Assembly (NCBI GenBank): GCA_947453945.1
Contig: CANGJB010000017.1
Coordinates: 1-58,080, forward strand
Source: Sphingomonadaceae bacterium
Lineage (GTDB): Bacteria > Pseudomonadota > Alphaproteobacteria > Sphingomonadales > Sphingomonadaceae
Length of the DNA: 58,080 nt
Reading direction: 5' to 3'
The translations under genes and the position numbers were made by a program. Under the pieces are notes generated by a model, which saw only the letters and a program-made list of their open reading frames with translations, was not told where the DNA came from and ran no database searches. Numbering within the stretch: position 1 is the first letter of the stretch; every line of letters begins with the position of its first letter. Shown here piece by piece: positions 26,456 to 35,499 of the stretch.

Positions 26456-27196
26456 ATGACCTTCCACGCCACCGTCCTCACGCTCTACCCCGAGATGTTC
26501 CCCGGCCCGCTCGGCGTCAGCCTTGCTGGCCGCGCCATGGCGGAAGGCAAGTGGTCGATCAATGCAGTCCAGATCCGCGACTTTGCGGCAGACAAGCACC
26601 GCACCGTGGATGATACGCCTGCAGGCGGCGGCGCCGGCATGGTGCTGCGTGTCGATGTGCTGGCCAAAGCCGTCGATTACGCGCGGGAAGGCGGCGCCGA
26701 CCGCCCCGTCATCGCGCTTACTCCCCGCGGAAAGCCTCTCACGCAGGGCCGCGTGCGTGAGCTTTCAGACGGTCCCGGTGTCATTCTGCTGTGCGGCCGT
26801 TTCGAAGGTTTCGACGAGCGCATCTTTGCAGGCCGCGCCGTGGAGGAAGTCTCTGTCGGCGATATCGTGCTTTCCGGGGGCGAACCTGCGGCGCTCATGC
26901 TCCTCGATGCTTGCATTCGGCTGCTTCCCGGCGTAATGGGCGCCCCTTCCAGTGGGTCCGAAGAGTCGTTCGAGAACGGCCTCCTAGAGTATCCGCACTA
27001 TACCCGACCCCAGGAATGGGAAGGGCGCACGATCCCTGAAGTGCTGCGATCGGGGGATCATGCGAAAATCGCTTCATGGCGGAAACGCCGGTCTGAAGAC
27101 GATACCCGGTCACGCAGGCCGGACCTTTGGGAGCGCCACACCGGCGTTCGGGTCCAGTCTGCCTCTGGCGCGCAGCGTGAAGTGCAGGACGATTAA
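26456..27196 (+). CDS. trmD: tRNA (guanine-N1)-methyltransferase TrmD
   Basis: 246 residues with the SPOUT-fold TrmD landmarks: [15 protein letters not shown], the [13 protein letters not shown] loop, [12 protein letters not shown], and the knot [19 protein letters not shown]. It makes m1G37 in tRNAs, guarding the reading frame. The ATG at 26456 follows GAAGGGA; a TTG at 26438 and an ATG at 26441 would add a few residues. rplS follows 3 bp after the stop, as in the standard operon. Confidence 0.96.
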   Translation: MTFHATVLTLYPEMFPGPLGVSLAGRAMAEGKWSINAVQIRDFAADKHRTVDDTPAGGGAGMVLRVDVLAKAVDYAREGGADRPVIALTPRGKPLTQGRVRELSDGPGVILLCGRFEGFDERIFAGRAVEEVSVGDIVLSGGEPAALMLLDACIRLLPGVMGAPSSGSEESFENGLLEYPHYTRPQEWEGRTIPEVLRSGDHAKIASWRKRRSEDDTRSRRPDLWERHTGVRVQSASGAQREVQDD

Positions 27197-27199
27197 GTC

Positions 27200-27580
27200 A
27201 TGAACATCATTCAGCAGATCGAAGCTGAAACCATCGCCGAATTCAAGGCGAAGAAGTCCATTCCCGAATTCCGTGCGGGTGATACCGTGCGCATCGGTGT
27301 GCGCGTTGTTGAAGGCGAACGCACCCGCGTTCAGGCCTACGAAGGCGTGTGCATCGCGCGTTCGAACCGTGGCCTCGGTTCGAACTTCACCGTTCGCAAG
27401 ATCTCCTTCGGCGAAGGCGTGGAGCGCGTGTTCCCGCTCTACTCGCCCAATATCGACAGCATCACCGTGGTCCGCCGCGGCGTGGTGCGTCGTGCCAAGC
27501 TCTATTACCTGCGTGGCCGCACCGGCAAGTCGGCGCGTATTGCCGAGCGCAAGACGATTAAAACTACCGCGGGAAGCTGA
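27200..27580 (+). CDS. rplS: 50S ribosomal protein L19
   Basis: 126 residues starting [15 protein letters not shown], with the L19 signature [30 protein letters not shown]19 sits at the 30S-50S interface. It ends the ffh-to-rplS gene string and is followed by a strong terminator. Confidence 0.97.
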   Translation: MNIIQQIEAETIAEFKAKKSIPEFRAGDTVRIGVRVVEGERTRVQAYEGVCIARSNRGLGSNFTVRKISFGEGVERVFPLYSPNIDSITVVRRGVVRRAKLYYLRGRTGKSARIAERKTIKTTAGS

Positions 27581-27633
27581 CCGGGGAGGGCCCATAAGCC
27601 CACCGCCCGCGGGCACCGCAGCGTGCTTCGAGA

Positions 27634-27667
27634 GGCGCCCCGGCAACCAAGCCGGGGCGCCTTTTTT
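27634..27667 (+). terminator. Rho-independent terminator after rplS
   Basis: A perfect 11-bp GC-rich stem (27634-27644 with 27651-27661), a six-base loop and six T residues, 53 bp after the rplS stop. Confidence 0.93.
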
Positions 27668-27703
27668 CGTTTTGCCATACCTTAGCCAAGGACCATCGCT
27701 TCG

Positions 27704-29989
27704 ATGCGACTGCTGACCTCTTTGCTCGCCGCGAGCGCAATCGCCGTCGCAGCCCCTGTTCTTGCCGCCGAGACGAAGGATAGTGCCGTGACCGCACCCA
27801 AAGCCGCGCCGATGGATTCCGGGGCCCTCACGCTCGAGCGCGTTTTCGCCAGCCCCAGCCTTGCCGGGCCGGTGCCGCGCGCGGTCCGGCTTTCGCCCGA
27901 TGGCCGCTATGTCACCGTGCTGCGGGGCCGGCCGGATGACCGCGAACGCTATGACCTGTGGGGCTTTGACCGCAAGGTCGGGCAGTGGCGGCTGCTCGTC
28001 GATTCCCAGAAGCTCTCCTCGGGCCGCGAGCTTTCCGAAGCGGAGAAGATGCAGCGAGAGCGCCAGCGTATCGGCGATCTGAAGGGCATCGTCAGCTACG
28101 AATGGACTGCCGACAGCCAAGCCGTGCTCGTGCCCATCGATGGCGATCTCATCCTCGCCGGGCTTGATGGTTCGGTGCGCAAGATCGCGGGCACCAAGGG
28201 CGGCGAGCTCGATCCCTCGCTCAGCCCCAAGGGCGCGCGCGTGGCCTTCGTGCGCGATCAGCGCCTGTTCGTGGGGCCTGTGGACGGCACGAGCGAACCG
28301 CTGGCAATCACTCCCGCCGAAGCCGCCAGCACCGTCCATTGGGGTGAGGCCGAGTTCGTCGCGCAGGAAGAAATGAACCGCTTCAGGGGCTACTGGTGGG
28401 CGCCCGATGGCAGCCGCCTTGCGGTGGAGCGCTTCGACGAGGCCAAGGTCGGCACTGTCACCCGCGCGGCAATCGGCGCAGAGGGCACCAAGACCTTCGA
28501 GCAGCGCTATCCGGTGGCGGGCAGCGCCAATGCCGAAGTCTCGCTCTGGGTGATCGGCGCCGATGGCCAGGGCCGGGTGCAGGTGGACCTTGGTGCTGAC
28601 AAGGACATCTACCTCGCCCGCGCCGATTGGGCGCCGGACGGTAAGACGCTCTATGTTCAGCGCGAGAACCGCGCGCAAAGCCGGCTGGAAATGCTGGCTG
28701 TCGATCCCGCGACCGGCAAGTCCACCGTGCTCTTCACCGAAATGGCGGCGCAAGGCAGCTGGATCAACCTTTCGGATGCCTATCGCTTCCTTGCTGATGG
28801 CAGCCTGATCTGGCTCTCTGAACGCGGCGGCTTCGCGCACCTCTATCACTACAGGACGGGTGAGGATGGGGCAGGCACCTGGGCCCAGCTCACAAAGGGG
28901 CCTTGGGTCGTCACCGATCTCCTCGGCGTAGACCAGAAGGCGGGCCGCGTGACGTTCATCGGCACGCGCGACGATGTGCTGGCGCCGCAAGTCTACGCCT
29001 TTGATCTCAAGAACCCTGAAAAGCTCGACCGGCTGACCGATCTGGCCTTCCACAACAGCGCGGCGATGGACCGCAAGGGCCAGACGCTCGTCGTCACCCG
29101 CAGCGGCGATGCCCAGCCGCCGCAATCCTATCTGGCGGATGCGGCTGGCAAGCGCATCGCGTGGATCGAGGAAAACCGCGTGGAGGGCACGCACCCCTAC
29201 GCGCCCTATCTCGCCAGCCACCGCAACGCCCAGTTCGGCACGATCCCGGCCGATGATGGCACCCCGCTCCACTGGATGATGATCACCCCGCCGCTTGAGC
29301 CGGGCAAGCGCTATCCCGTGTTTTCCTACCATTACGGCGGCCCGCATGCGCAAGTCGTTGGCAAGGGCTGGCAGGGTGTGCTGGCGCAGGCCATCGTCGA
29401 CAAGGGCTTTATCTATTTCGCCATCGACGGGCGCGGGTCTGACAATCGCGGCGTGGCCTTTGAAAGCGCCATCAACCGCGTGATGGGTTCGGTCGAGGTC
29501 GAGGATCAGCTTGCCGGTGCGCGCTATCTGAAGTCGCTCGCCTTCGTCGATCCGGCGCGCCTCAGCACATTCGGCTGGTCCTATGGCGGTTACATGACGA
29601 TCAAGATGCTCGAAGCGCACCCGGGCACTTGGGCGGCAGGCATCGCGGTCGCCCCCGTCACGCGCTGGCAGCTTTATGATACGCACTATACCGAGCGCTA
29701 TCTCGGCGATCCGAACAAGGAGCCGAAGGTCTACGAAACCTCGAACGCACTTGCCGCGACGGGCCGGATTGCCGATCCGTTGCTGCTGGTCCACGGCATG
29801 GCGGACGACAACGTGGTGTTTGAAAACTCCACCGCGCTCATCGCCAAGCTTCAGGCAGAGGCAGTGCCCTTCGAAATGATGCTATACCCCGGCTACACGC
29901 ACCGCATCAGCGGGCCGAAGGTCAGCAAGCATCTCTACGAAACCGTATTCCGCTTCCTCGATCGAAACGGCGTGGGTAGCGGGCAGTAA
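27704..29989 (+). CDS. S9 family (dipeptidyl peptidase IV-like) exported peptidase
   Basis: 761 residues: a signal peptide (cleavage after VLAA, about residue 22), an N-terminal beta-propeller (about 60-500, the DPPIV_N type) and a C-terminal alpha/beta hydrolase. The triad is visible as GWSYGGY (Ser626), HGMADDN (Asp701) and YTHRISG (His733). The AQEEMNRF segment in the propeller matches the double-Glu motif of DPP IV that holds the peptide N-terminus, so cleavage of X-Pro/X-Ala dipeptides in the periplasm is likely. Monocistronic, between a terminator and asd. Confidence 0.93.
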   Translation: MRLLTSLLAASAIAVAAPVLAAETKDSAVTAPKAAPMDSGALTLERVFASPSLAGPVPRAVRLSPDGRYVTVLRGRPDDRERYDLWGFDRKVGQWRLLVDSQKLSSGRELSEAEKMQRERQRIGDLKGIVSYEWTADSQAVLVPIDGDLILAGLDGSVRKIAGTKGGELDPSLSPKGARVAFVRDQRLFVGPVDGTSEPLAITPAEAASTVHWGEAEFVAQEEMNRFRGYWWAPDGSRLAVERFDEAKVGTVTRAAIGAEGTKTFEQRYPVAGSANAEVSLWVIGADGQGRVQVDLGADKDIYLARADWAPDGKTLYVQRENRAQSRLEMLAVDPATGKSTVLFTEMAAQGSWINLSDAYRFLADGSLIWLSERGGFAHLYHYRTGEDGAGTWAQLTKGPWVVTDLLGVDQKAGRVTFIGTRDDVLAPQVYAFDLKNPEKLDRLTDLAFHNSAAMDRKGQTLVVTRSGDAQPPQSYLADAAGKRIAWIEENRVEGTHPYAPYLASHRNAQFGTIPADDGTPLHWMMITPPLEPGKRYPVFSYHYGGPHAQVVGKGWQGVLAQAIVDKGFIYFAIDGRGSDNRGVAFESAINRVMGSVEVEDQLAGARYLKSLAFVDPARLSTFGWSYGGYMTIKMLEAHPGTWAAGIAVAPVTRWQLYDTHYTERYLGDPNKEPKVYETSNALAATGRIADPLLLVHGMADDNVVFENSTALIAKLQAEAVPFEMMLYPGYTHRISGPKVSKHLYETVFRFLDRNGVGSGQ

Positions 29990-30027
29990 ACCGTTTGGGG
30001 CCGCAAGGCCGCCGCAAGGAGAATACA

Positions 30028-31053
30028 ATGGGTTACCGGGTAGTGGTCGCAGGCGCGACCGGCAATGTCGGGCGCGAGATGCTCAATATCCTCGCCGAGC
30101 GCGAGTTCCCCGTGGACGAGATCGCGGTGCTCGCCTCCTCGCGCTCTCAGGGCAGCGAGATCGAGTTCGGTGAGACCGGGCGCATGCTCAAAGTCCAGAA
30201 CATCGATAATTTCGATTTCGCGGGCTGGGATATCGCGCTCTTCGCCATTGGCAGCACCGCCACCAAGGTTCACGCCCCGCGCGCAGCTGCGGCTGGCTGC
30301 ACTGTGATCGACAACTCGTCGCTCTACCGCATGGACCCCGATGTGCCGCTGATCGTGCCCGAGGTGAACCCGGACGCTATTGACGGCTACAAGGCCCGCA
30401 ACATCATCGCCAACCCCAACTGCTCCACCGCGCAGATGGTCGTGGCGCTGAAGCCCCTCCACGATGCCGCGAAGATCAAGCGCGTCGTCGTCGCGACCTA
30501 CCAGTCGGTCTCGGGCGCGGGCAAGGACGGCATGGACGAGCTGTTTGAACAGAGCCGCGCGATCTTCGTCGGCGATACCGTCGAGCCGCGCAAGTTCACC
30601 AAGCAGATCGCCTTCAACGTGATCCCGCACATCGATAGCTTCCTTGATGATGGTTCGACCAAGGAAGAATGGAAGATGGTGGCCGAGACCAAGAAGATCC
30701 TCGATCCGAAGATCAAGATCACCGCCACCTGCGTGCGCGTCCCGGTGTTCGTCGGCCACTCCGAGGCGATCAACATCGAGTTCGAGAACGAGATTTCGGC
30801 CACGCAGGCTCAAGACATCCTGCGCGAAGCACCTGGCGTCATGCTCGTCGACAAGCGCGAGGACGGCGGATACGTCACGCCCATCGAATGCGTTGGCGAT
30901 TTCGCCACCTTCATCTCCCGCGTGCGCGAAGATCCGACCGTGGACAGCGGCCTTTCGCTGTGGTGCGTGTCCGACAACTTGCGCAAGGGCGCCGCGCTCA
31001 ATGCGGTGCAGATTGCCGAGCTGCTGGGCCGCCGCCACCTCAAGAAGGGCTGA
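30028..31053 (+). CDS. asd: Aspartate-semialdehyde dehydrogenase
   Basis: 341 residues beginning with the NADP-binding GATGNVGREM and carrying the active-site NPNCSTAQM (Cys132). It reduces aspartyl phosphate to aspartate semialdehyde, the branch point to lysine/diaminopimelate, threonine and methionine. The ATG at 30028 follows AAGGAG by six bases. It is monocistronic, with a strong hairpin 9 bp after the stop. Confidence 0.97.
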   Translation: MGYRVVVAGATGNVGREMLNILAEREFPVDEIAVLASSRSQGSEIEFGETGRMLKVQNIDNFDFAGWDIALFAIGSTATKVHAPRAAAAGCTVIDNSSLYRMDPDVPLIVPEVNPDAIDGYKARNIIANPNCSTAQMVVALKPLHDAAKIKRVVVATYQSVSGAGKDGMDELFEQSRAIFVGDTVEPRKFTKQIAFNVIPHIDSFLDDGSTKEEWKMVAETKKILDPKIKITATCVRVPVFVGHSEAINIEFENEISATQAQDILREAPGVMLVDKREDGGYVTPIECVGDFATFISRVREDPTVDSGLSLWCVSDNLRKGAALNAVQIAELLGRRHLKKG

Positions 31054-31062
31054 GCCAAGTCG

Positions 31063-31098
31063 GGTTTGGCCTCTCCCCAGCCGGGGAGAGGCCAAACC
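31063..31098. terminator. Bidirectional hairpin between asd and the convergent exported-protein gene
   Basis: A perfect 16-bp stem (31063-31078 with 31083-31098) with a four-base loop fills the 53-bp convergent gap. There is no run of T on either side, but the arms' outer TTT/AAA and the position suit termination of both convergent transcripts. Confidence 0.7.
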
Positions 31099-31106
31099 GT
31101 TCGAGA

Positions 31107-31811
31107 TTACATGCCGTTATGCGTGACTGTTGTCGTGGTGGTCACGCGGCCGCGTGCGGTGTGGTGGTGCACCACGCGGCGGTGATGGACCACCCGGCGG
31201 TGATGGACGACGTGCCGGAGCGCCCGCGGGGCACGTTGAGCCGCAGCCGGTTCAGCCTGGTCGGTCGTCACGGTCGTCTGCACCTGCATGGGCTGCGGTG
31301 TCTGCGCGATCACCGCAGCATTCCGCGCAAAGGCGGCATCGGTTGCCGATGCGGCGGCGGAATTTTCCGCGCGCACGGCCCGATCGTTGGCCATGTCGGT
31401 CTGTTGATGCGCGGCATCGACGCTGATCTGCGCCCGCGCCAGATCAGCGGCCTGCGCTTGGGCCTGAACAGCCTCGCTGTGCAGCTTGGCATTCTTCTGC
31501 ATCAGCCCCAGCGCCGTATCGGCCAGCGCCGAAGCTTGGATCGCATCCGCGATCGCTTCGGGCTTGTGCCCTGCCGCAAGGTTTTCCTTCGCGCTCGCCA
31601 GCGCCGCATTGGCGGCGGCCGTCTGGCTCGGCTGCGCGGTCGATGTGCCAAGGCTTTCGGCTGTGTCGATCTTGGTCTGTGCTTCGGCAATGGCCGCACG
31701 GGCGCGGTCGGCCTTGCCCTCGGCATAAGCGGGCGCGGCAGACGAAAGGCACAGCGCCGTGGCCATCAGCAAGGGGCCGAAAGCGTTGTGGCGGGGGTTG
31801 GGGCGATTCAT
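31107..31811 (-). CDS. Exported helical protein with histidine-rich tail, function unknown
   Basis: 234 residues: a signal peptide (cleavage after AYA, about residue 30), an Ala/Gln/Asp-rich region (about 32-180) that looks like one long helix or coiled coil, and a C-terminal tail with repeated VVHHRR blocks ending in a Thr run. The helical part resembles DUF4398-type periplasmic proteins only in composition. The His tail could bind metal; that is inference. The ATG at 31811 has GGAG nine bases upstream, placed in a hairpin (separate entry). Function not recognised. Confidence 0.75.
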   Translation of the reverse strand: MNRPNPRHNAFGPLLMATALCLSSAAPAYAEGKADRARAAIAEAQTKIDTAESLGTSTAQPSQTAAANAALASAKENLAAGHKPEAIADAIQASALADTALGLMQKNAKLHSEAVQAQAQAADLARAQISVDAAHQQTDMANDRAVRAENSAAASATDAAFARNAAVIAQTPQPMQVQTTVTTDQAEPAAAQRAPRALRHVVHHRRVVHHRRVVHHHTARGRVTTTTTVTHNGM

Positions 31812-31820
31812 GATCGGAAA

Positions 31821-31859
31821 CTCCGTGCAGCCGCACGGAGCGTGCAACCGCATGCTCCG
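31821..31859 (-). promoter_or_regulatory. 5' leader with two mutually exclusive hairpins over the ribosome binding site
   Basis: Read on the minus strand, an upstream hairpin (31859-31850 with 31845-31836; nine of ten pairs, loop GGTT) and a downstream hairpin (31840-31833 with 31828-31821; eight perfect pairs, loop GGCT) share the bases CTCCG at 31840-31836, so both cannot form fully. The downstream one buries the GGAG that serves the ATG at 31811. This is the geometry of a translational on/off switch. That it works as one is inference. Confidence 0.5.
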
Positions 31860-32052
31860 AAAAATGCGCCAAGGCCCGGAATGTTCCGCCTGGTGGTTGC
31901 TTGCCGGGCCATCGCCTGCCGGCTCCTGCCGCGCGCGCGAAAGCAACCTCCACCCGGCTAATAGAGTTTCTTGCATTGCGGCAGTGCCCTCGGCGCTCTA
32001 ATCCTCCCTCCGGCGCGAGGGGACCCGACCACGGGACCTGCCGGGGGATGCG

Positions 32053-32835
32053 ATGTTGGCTCATTTCGATCTGCTGCACGGCGTTGCCGGCCTGCTCGTG
32101 GGTTTTCTTGTTGGGCTGACGGGTGTCGGCGGCGGTTCGCTGATGACTCCGATCCTCGTGCTGCTGTTCGGGGTGAACCCGGGGACAGCGGTGGGCACCG
32201 ATCTCCTCTTCGCCTCGGTCACCAAGATTGCCGGTTCGGCGGTCCATGGCACGCGCCAGACGGTCGATTGGCACATCATGCGCCGCCTCGCCGCCGGCAG
32301 CGTGCCGGCTGCCGTGATCACGCTCGTGCTCATCTCCGATTTCGGCAAGATGAGCAAAGGCTCCAGCCATGTGATCCTGCTCAGCCTTGGCGTCATGCTC
32401 AGCGTCACCTCGGTCGCGACGCTGTTTCAAAAGCAGCTCGCCGTCCTCGCCAAGCAGCGCGAGCGGCTGGATGACCGGCAGGCGCGCATCCCCACAGTCC
32501 TCCTGGGCGCGCTGCTCGGCGTCGCGGTTTCGATCAGTTCGGTTGGCGCGGGCGCCATCGGCGTTACTGCGCTGCTGATGCTCTACCCGGCGCTTCGGGT
32601 GGCGAAGATCGTTGGCACCGATATCGCCCATGCCGTGCCGCTCACCATGGTTGCAGGCTTTGGCCACTGGATTATCGGCGACGTTGATTTCGGCCTGCTT
32701 GCCAGCCTGCTTGTCGGCTCGCTGCCCGGTGCGGTAGTAGGGAGCATGCTGTCCACCCGCTCGCCCGATCACGTGCTGCGCCCCGCGCTCGCTGCCGTCC
32801 TGATGGTCTCCGGCATCCGGCTGCTCAGCCAATGA
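32053..32835 (+). CDS. TauE/SafE (sulfite exporter) family permease
   Basis: 260 residues with about eight membrane helices and the two family repeats: GLTGVGGGSLMTPILVLLFGVNPGTAVGTDLLF at the start and SISSVGAGAIGVTALLMLYP in the middle. Members move sulfite, sulfoacetate or other organic anions; the substrate is not evident here. The start overlaps nothing upstream (241-bp gap with the divergent leader above). The stop overlaps the next gene by ATGA, so they are coupled. Confidence 0.9.
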   Translation: MLAHFDLLHGVAGLLVGFLVGLTGVGGGSLMTPILVLLFGVNPGTAVGTDLLFASVTKIAGSAVHGTRQTVDWHIMRRLAAGSVPAAVITLVLISDFGKMSKGSSHVILLSLGVMLSVTSVATLFQKQLAVLAKQRERLDDRQARIPTVLLGALLGVAVSISSVGAGAIGVTALLMLYPALRVAKIVGTDIAHAVPLTMVAGFGHWIIGDVDFGLLASLLVGSLPGAVVGSMLSTRSPDHVLRPALAAVLMVSGIRLLSQ

Positions 32836-33575
32836 GCGAGATGTACCCCGGCTTCGACGGCGCCCCCCTGGCGTTGCACCGCATGGGTGCAGGTCGCCCC
32901 GTGATCCTGCTCCACGGGCTGTTCTCGAACGCCGATGTAAACTGGATCAAGTATGGCACCGCCGCGCAATTGGTCGAGGCCGGGTTCGAATGCCTGATGC
33001 CGGACCTGCGCGCCCATGGGCAAAGCGCTGCGCCGCACGATCCTGCTGCTTATCCACCCGATGTGCTGGCCCGCGATCTGGAAGCGCTGGTCGCCCATCT
33101 TGGCCTTGCAGAGTACGACCTCGTCGGCTTCTCGCTCGGCTCGCGCACGTCTGCCCGTGCTGTGATCGCGGGCGTTCGCCCACGGCGGCTCGTTCTGTCC
33201 GGCATGGGGCTCGAAGGCCTTGCCGGCTGGGCACGGCGGCAGGCATTTTTCCTCGATATGCTCGATCGCTATGGCACGATCCGCCCCGGCGATCCGGCTT
33301 ATGCGGCGCAGCAGTTTCTGAAGGCCATGGGTACTGATCCCGCCGCTGCTCGCCTTTTGCTCGGCACGATGGAGGATACGCCGCCCGAGGCGCTTGGCGC
33401 CATCACCATGCCCACGCTCGTCCTGTGTGGTGACAAGGACAACGACAATGGCAGCGCCGACCGCCTGACAGAGGCGCTGCCCGATGCGCGCCGCGCCGTC
33501 ATTCCGGGCACGCACATGAGCTGTGTAACAGAACCCGCGATGGGGGCGGAACTGGTTTCATTTCTGACCGCTTGA
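32832..33575 (+). CDS. Alpha/beta hydrolase
   Basis: 247 residues with the oxyanion motif ILLHGLFSN (about 25-33), nucleophile elbow GFSLGS (Ser101), acid in LCGDKDND and histidine in GTHMS near the C-terminus. No signal peptide, so it is probably cytosolic. It is translationally coupled to the TauE/SafE permease by a 4-bp overlap, which suggests a shared substrate, but that is inference. Confidence 0.9.
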   Translation: MSEMYPGFDGAPLALHRMGAGRPVILLHGLFSNADVNWIKYGTAAQLVEAGFECLMPDLRAHGQSAAPHDPAAYPPDVLARDLEALVAHLGLAEYDLVGFSLGSRTSARAVIAGVRPRRLVLSGMGLEGLAGWARRQAFFLDMLDRYGTIRPGDPAYAAQQFLKAMGTDPAAARLLLGTMEDTPPEALGAITMPTLVLCGDKDNDNGSADRLTEALPDARRAVIPGTHMSCVTEPAMGAELVSFLTA

Positions 33576-33657
33576 CGTCGCTCCCGGCGCGGCTAACGAT
33601 GCGTGAAAGGGTAGCCTGCGGATGCCGCCCACGTCCCTCGACCGGAGAGCCCGTCCC

Positions 33658-35484
33658 ATGAAAAGCCCAATGGCATTTGCCGTTTCCTTTGCCGCACTCG
33701 CGGCCTCGCTCGCGGCAGCCCCCGCCAGCGCCCAGATCGCGCCGACCACCACGGCCGAGGCGCAGACCTGGATCCAGGCAGCCGATAAGGCCTATGCCGA
33801 TGAAACCGTCCGCGCCAGCCGCATCCAGTGGGTCTATGCCACCAACATCACCGACGATACCGAAGCGCTCGTCGCGGCCTCCAATGCCGAATTCAACACG
33901 CTCATGGTCAATACCGCGGCAGGAGCGGCACGCATGGCCAAAGTCCCCGGCCTCTCACCCGAAGACCAGCGCAAGCTCGTGATGATGCGCACGCAGATCA
34001 CCAGCCCGGTGCCCACCACCTCCGGCGCGGCTGACGAATATGGCACGCGGCAGGCGCGCATTGAGGGGCTGTATGGCAAAGGCCACGGCACACTCAACGG
34101 GCAGCCCATCAACGGCAGCGATATCGAGGAGGCGATGGGCACCAATCGCAATCCCGATAACCTCAAGGAGATGTGGCTTTCGTGGCATGACAATGTCGGC
34201 AAGCCGATGAAGGCCGATTATGCGCGCCTTGTCGAGCTTTCGAACGCCGGCGCGCAGGAACTCGGCTTTGCCGATACCGGTGCGCTGTGGCGCTCGAACT
34301 ACGATATGGACCCGGACGCTTTCGCCGCGCTCACCGAGAAGATCTGGAATGAGGTCAAGCCGCTCTACGTCCAGCTGCATTGCTACACGCGCACCAAGTT
34401 GAACGAGAAATACGGCAGTGCCGTGCAGGCCAAGACTGGCCCGATCCGCGCCGATCTGCTCGGCAACATGTGGGCGCAGGAATGGGGTAACATCTACGAC
34501 ATAGTCGCTCCCAAGGGCGCGGGCGATGTGGGCTATGATGTCGGCGAACTGCTCGTCGCCAAGGGGTATGATCCGCTGAAGATGGTCAAGGCGGGGGAGG
34601 GCTTCTACTCCTCGCTCGGCTTCGCACCTTTGCCGGCAGCCTTCTGGACCCGTTCGCAGATCACCAAGCCGCGCGACCGCGAAGTGGTGTGCCACGCCTC
34701 CGCATGGGATATCGACAACAAGGACGACCTGCGCATCAAGATGTGCACCAAGGTCAACGGCGATGATTTCGTGACGATCCACCACGAACTCGGCCACAAC
34801 TACTACCAGCGCGCCTACAACGCGCAGCCCTCGCGCTATTACATGGAAGGCGCCAACGACGGCTTCCACGAAGCCATCGGCGATACGATGGCGCTCTCGA
34901 TCACGCCCGAATACCTCGTGCAGATCGGCCTGATGGGACGTGACAAGGTGCCCTCGGCCGACAAGGACACTGGACTCCTGCTGCGGCAGGCGATGGACAA
35001 GGTTGCCTTCCTGCCCTTCGGCCTCCTCATTGATCGCTGGCGCTGGAATGTCTTCAGCGGCAAGATCAAGCCCGAAGCCTACGAGGCATCATGGACCCAG
35101 ATGCGCCGCGAATATCAGGGTATCGTGCCGCCCGCCGAGCGCCCGGCCGATGCCTTCGATGCCGGCGCGAAGTACCACATCCCCGCCGTCGTGCCCTACA
35201 CGCGCTACTTCCTCGCCCGAGTACTCCAGTTCCAGTTCTACGAGGCCGCCTGCCGCGAAGCCGGCTGGAAAGGCCCGCTCCACCGCTGCAGCTTCTATGG
35301 CAACAAGGCCGTCGGCGCGAAGCTCAATGCCATGCTCTCGATGGGCGCGAGCAAGCCCTGGCCCGATGCGCTCGAAGCCTTCACCGGCAGCCGCGACATG
35401 AGCGGCAAGGCCATGATCCGCTACTTCGCCCCGCTGCAGAAGTGGCTGGTGGCACAGAACAAGGGGCAGGATTGCGGGTGGTGA
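33658..35484 (+). CDS. M2 family (ACE-like) exported metallopeptidase
   Basis: 608 residues with a signal peptide (cleavage after ASA, about residue 25) and the zinc site HHELGH (H376, E377, H380) plus the downstream glutamate in FHEAIGD. This is the gluzincin signature of peptidase family M2, whose members remove C-terminal dipeptides. The length matches a single ACE domain. The ATG at 33658 follows CGGAGAG and starts the signal peptide. Monocistronic, convergent with amn. Confidence 0.93.
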   Translation: MKSPMAFAVSFAALAASLAAAPASAQIAPTTTAEAQTWIQAADKAYADETVRASRIQWVYATNITDDTEALVAASNAEFNTLMVNTAAGAARMAKVPGLSPEDQRKLVMMRTQITSPVPTTSGAADEYGTRQARIEGLYGKGHGTLNGQPINGSDIEEAMGTNRNPDNLKEMWLSWHDNVGKPMKADYARLVELSNAGAQELGFADTGALWRSNYDMDPDAFAALTEKIWNEVKPLYVQLHCYTRTKLNEKYGSAVQAKTGPIRADLLGNMWAQEWGNIYDIVAPKGAGDVGYDVGELLVAKGYDPLKMVKAGEGFYSSLGFAPLPAAFWTRSQITKPRDREVVCHASAWDIDNKDDLRIKMCTKVNGDDFVTIHHELGHNYYQRAYNAQPSRYYMEGANDGFHEAIGDTMALSITPEYLVQIGLMGRDKVPSADKDTGLLLRQAMDKVAFLPFGLLIDRWRWNVFSGKIKPEAYEASWTQMRREYQGIVPPAERPADAFDAGAKYHIPAVVPYTRYFLARVLQFQFYEAACREAGWKGPLHRCSFYGNKAVGAKLNAMLSMGASKPWPDALEAFTGSRDMSGKAMIRYFAPLQKWLVAQNKGQDCGW

Positions 35485-35499
35485 TCACCCGCAGCCGCT

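Noticed and set aside
27110..29794. An 894-codon minus-strand frame opposite trmD, rplS and the S9 peptidase
   Set aside because: It crosses three well-supported genes and a terminator, and its composition (Arg/Ala/Gly/His-rich) is that of antisense GC-rich frames.
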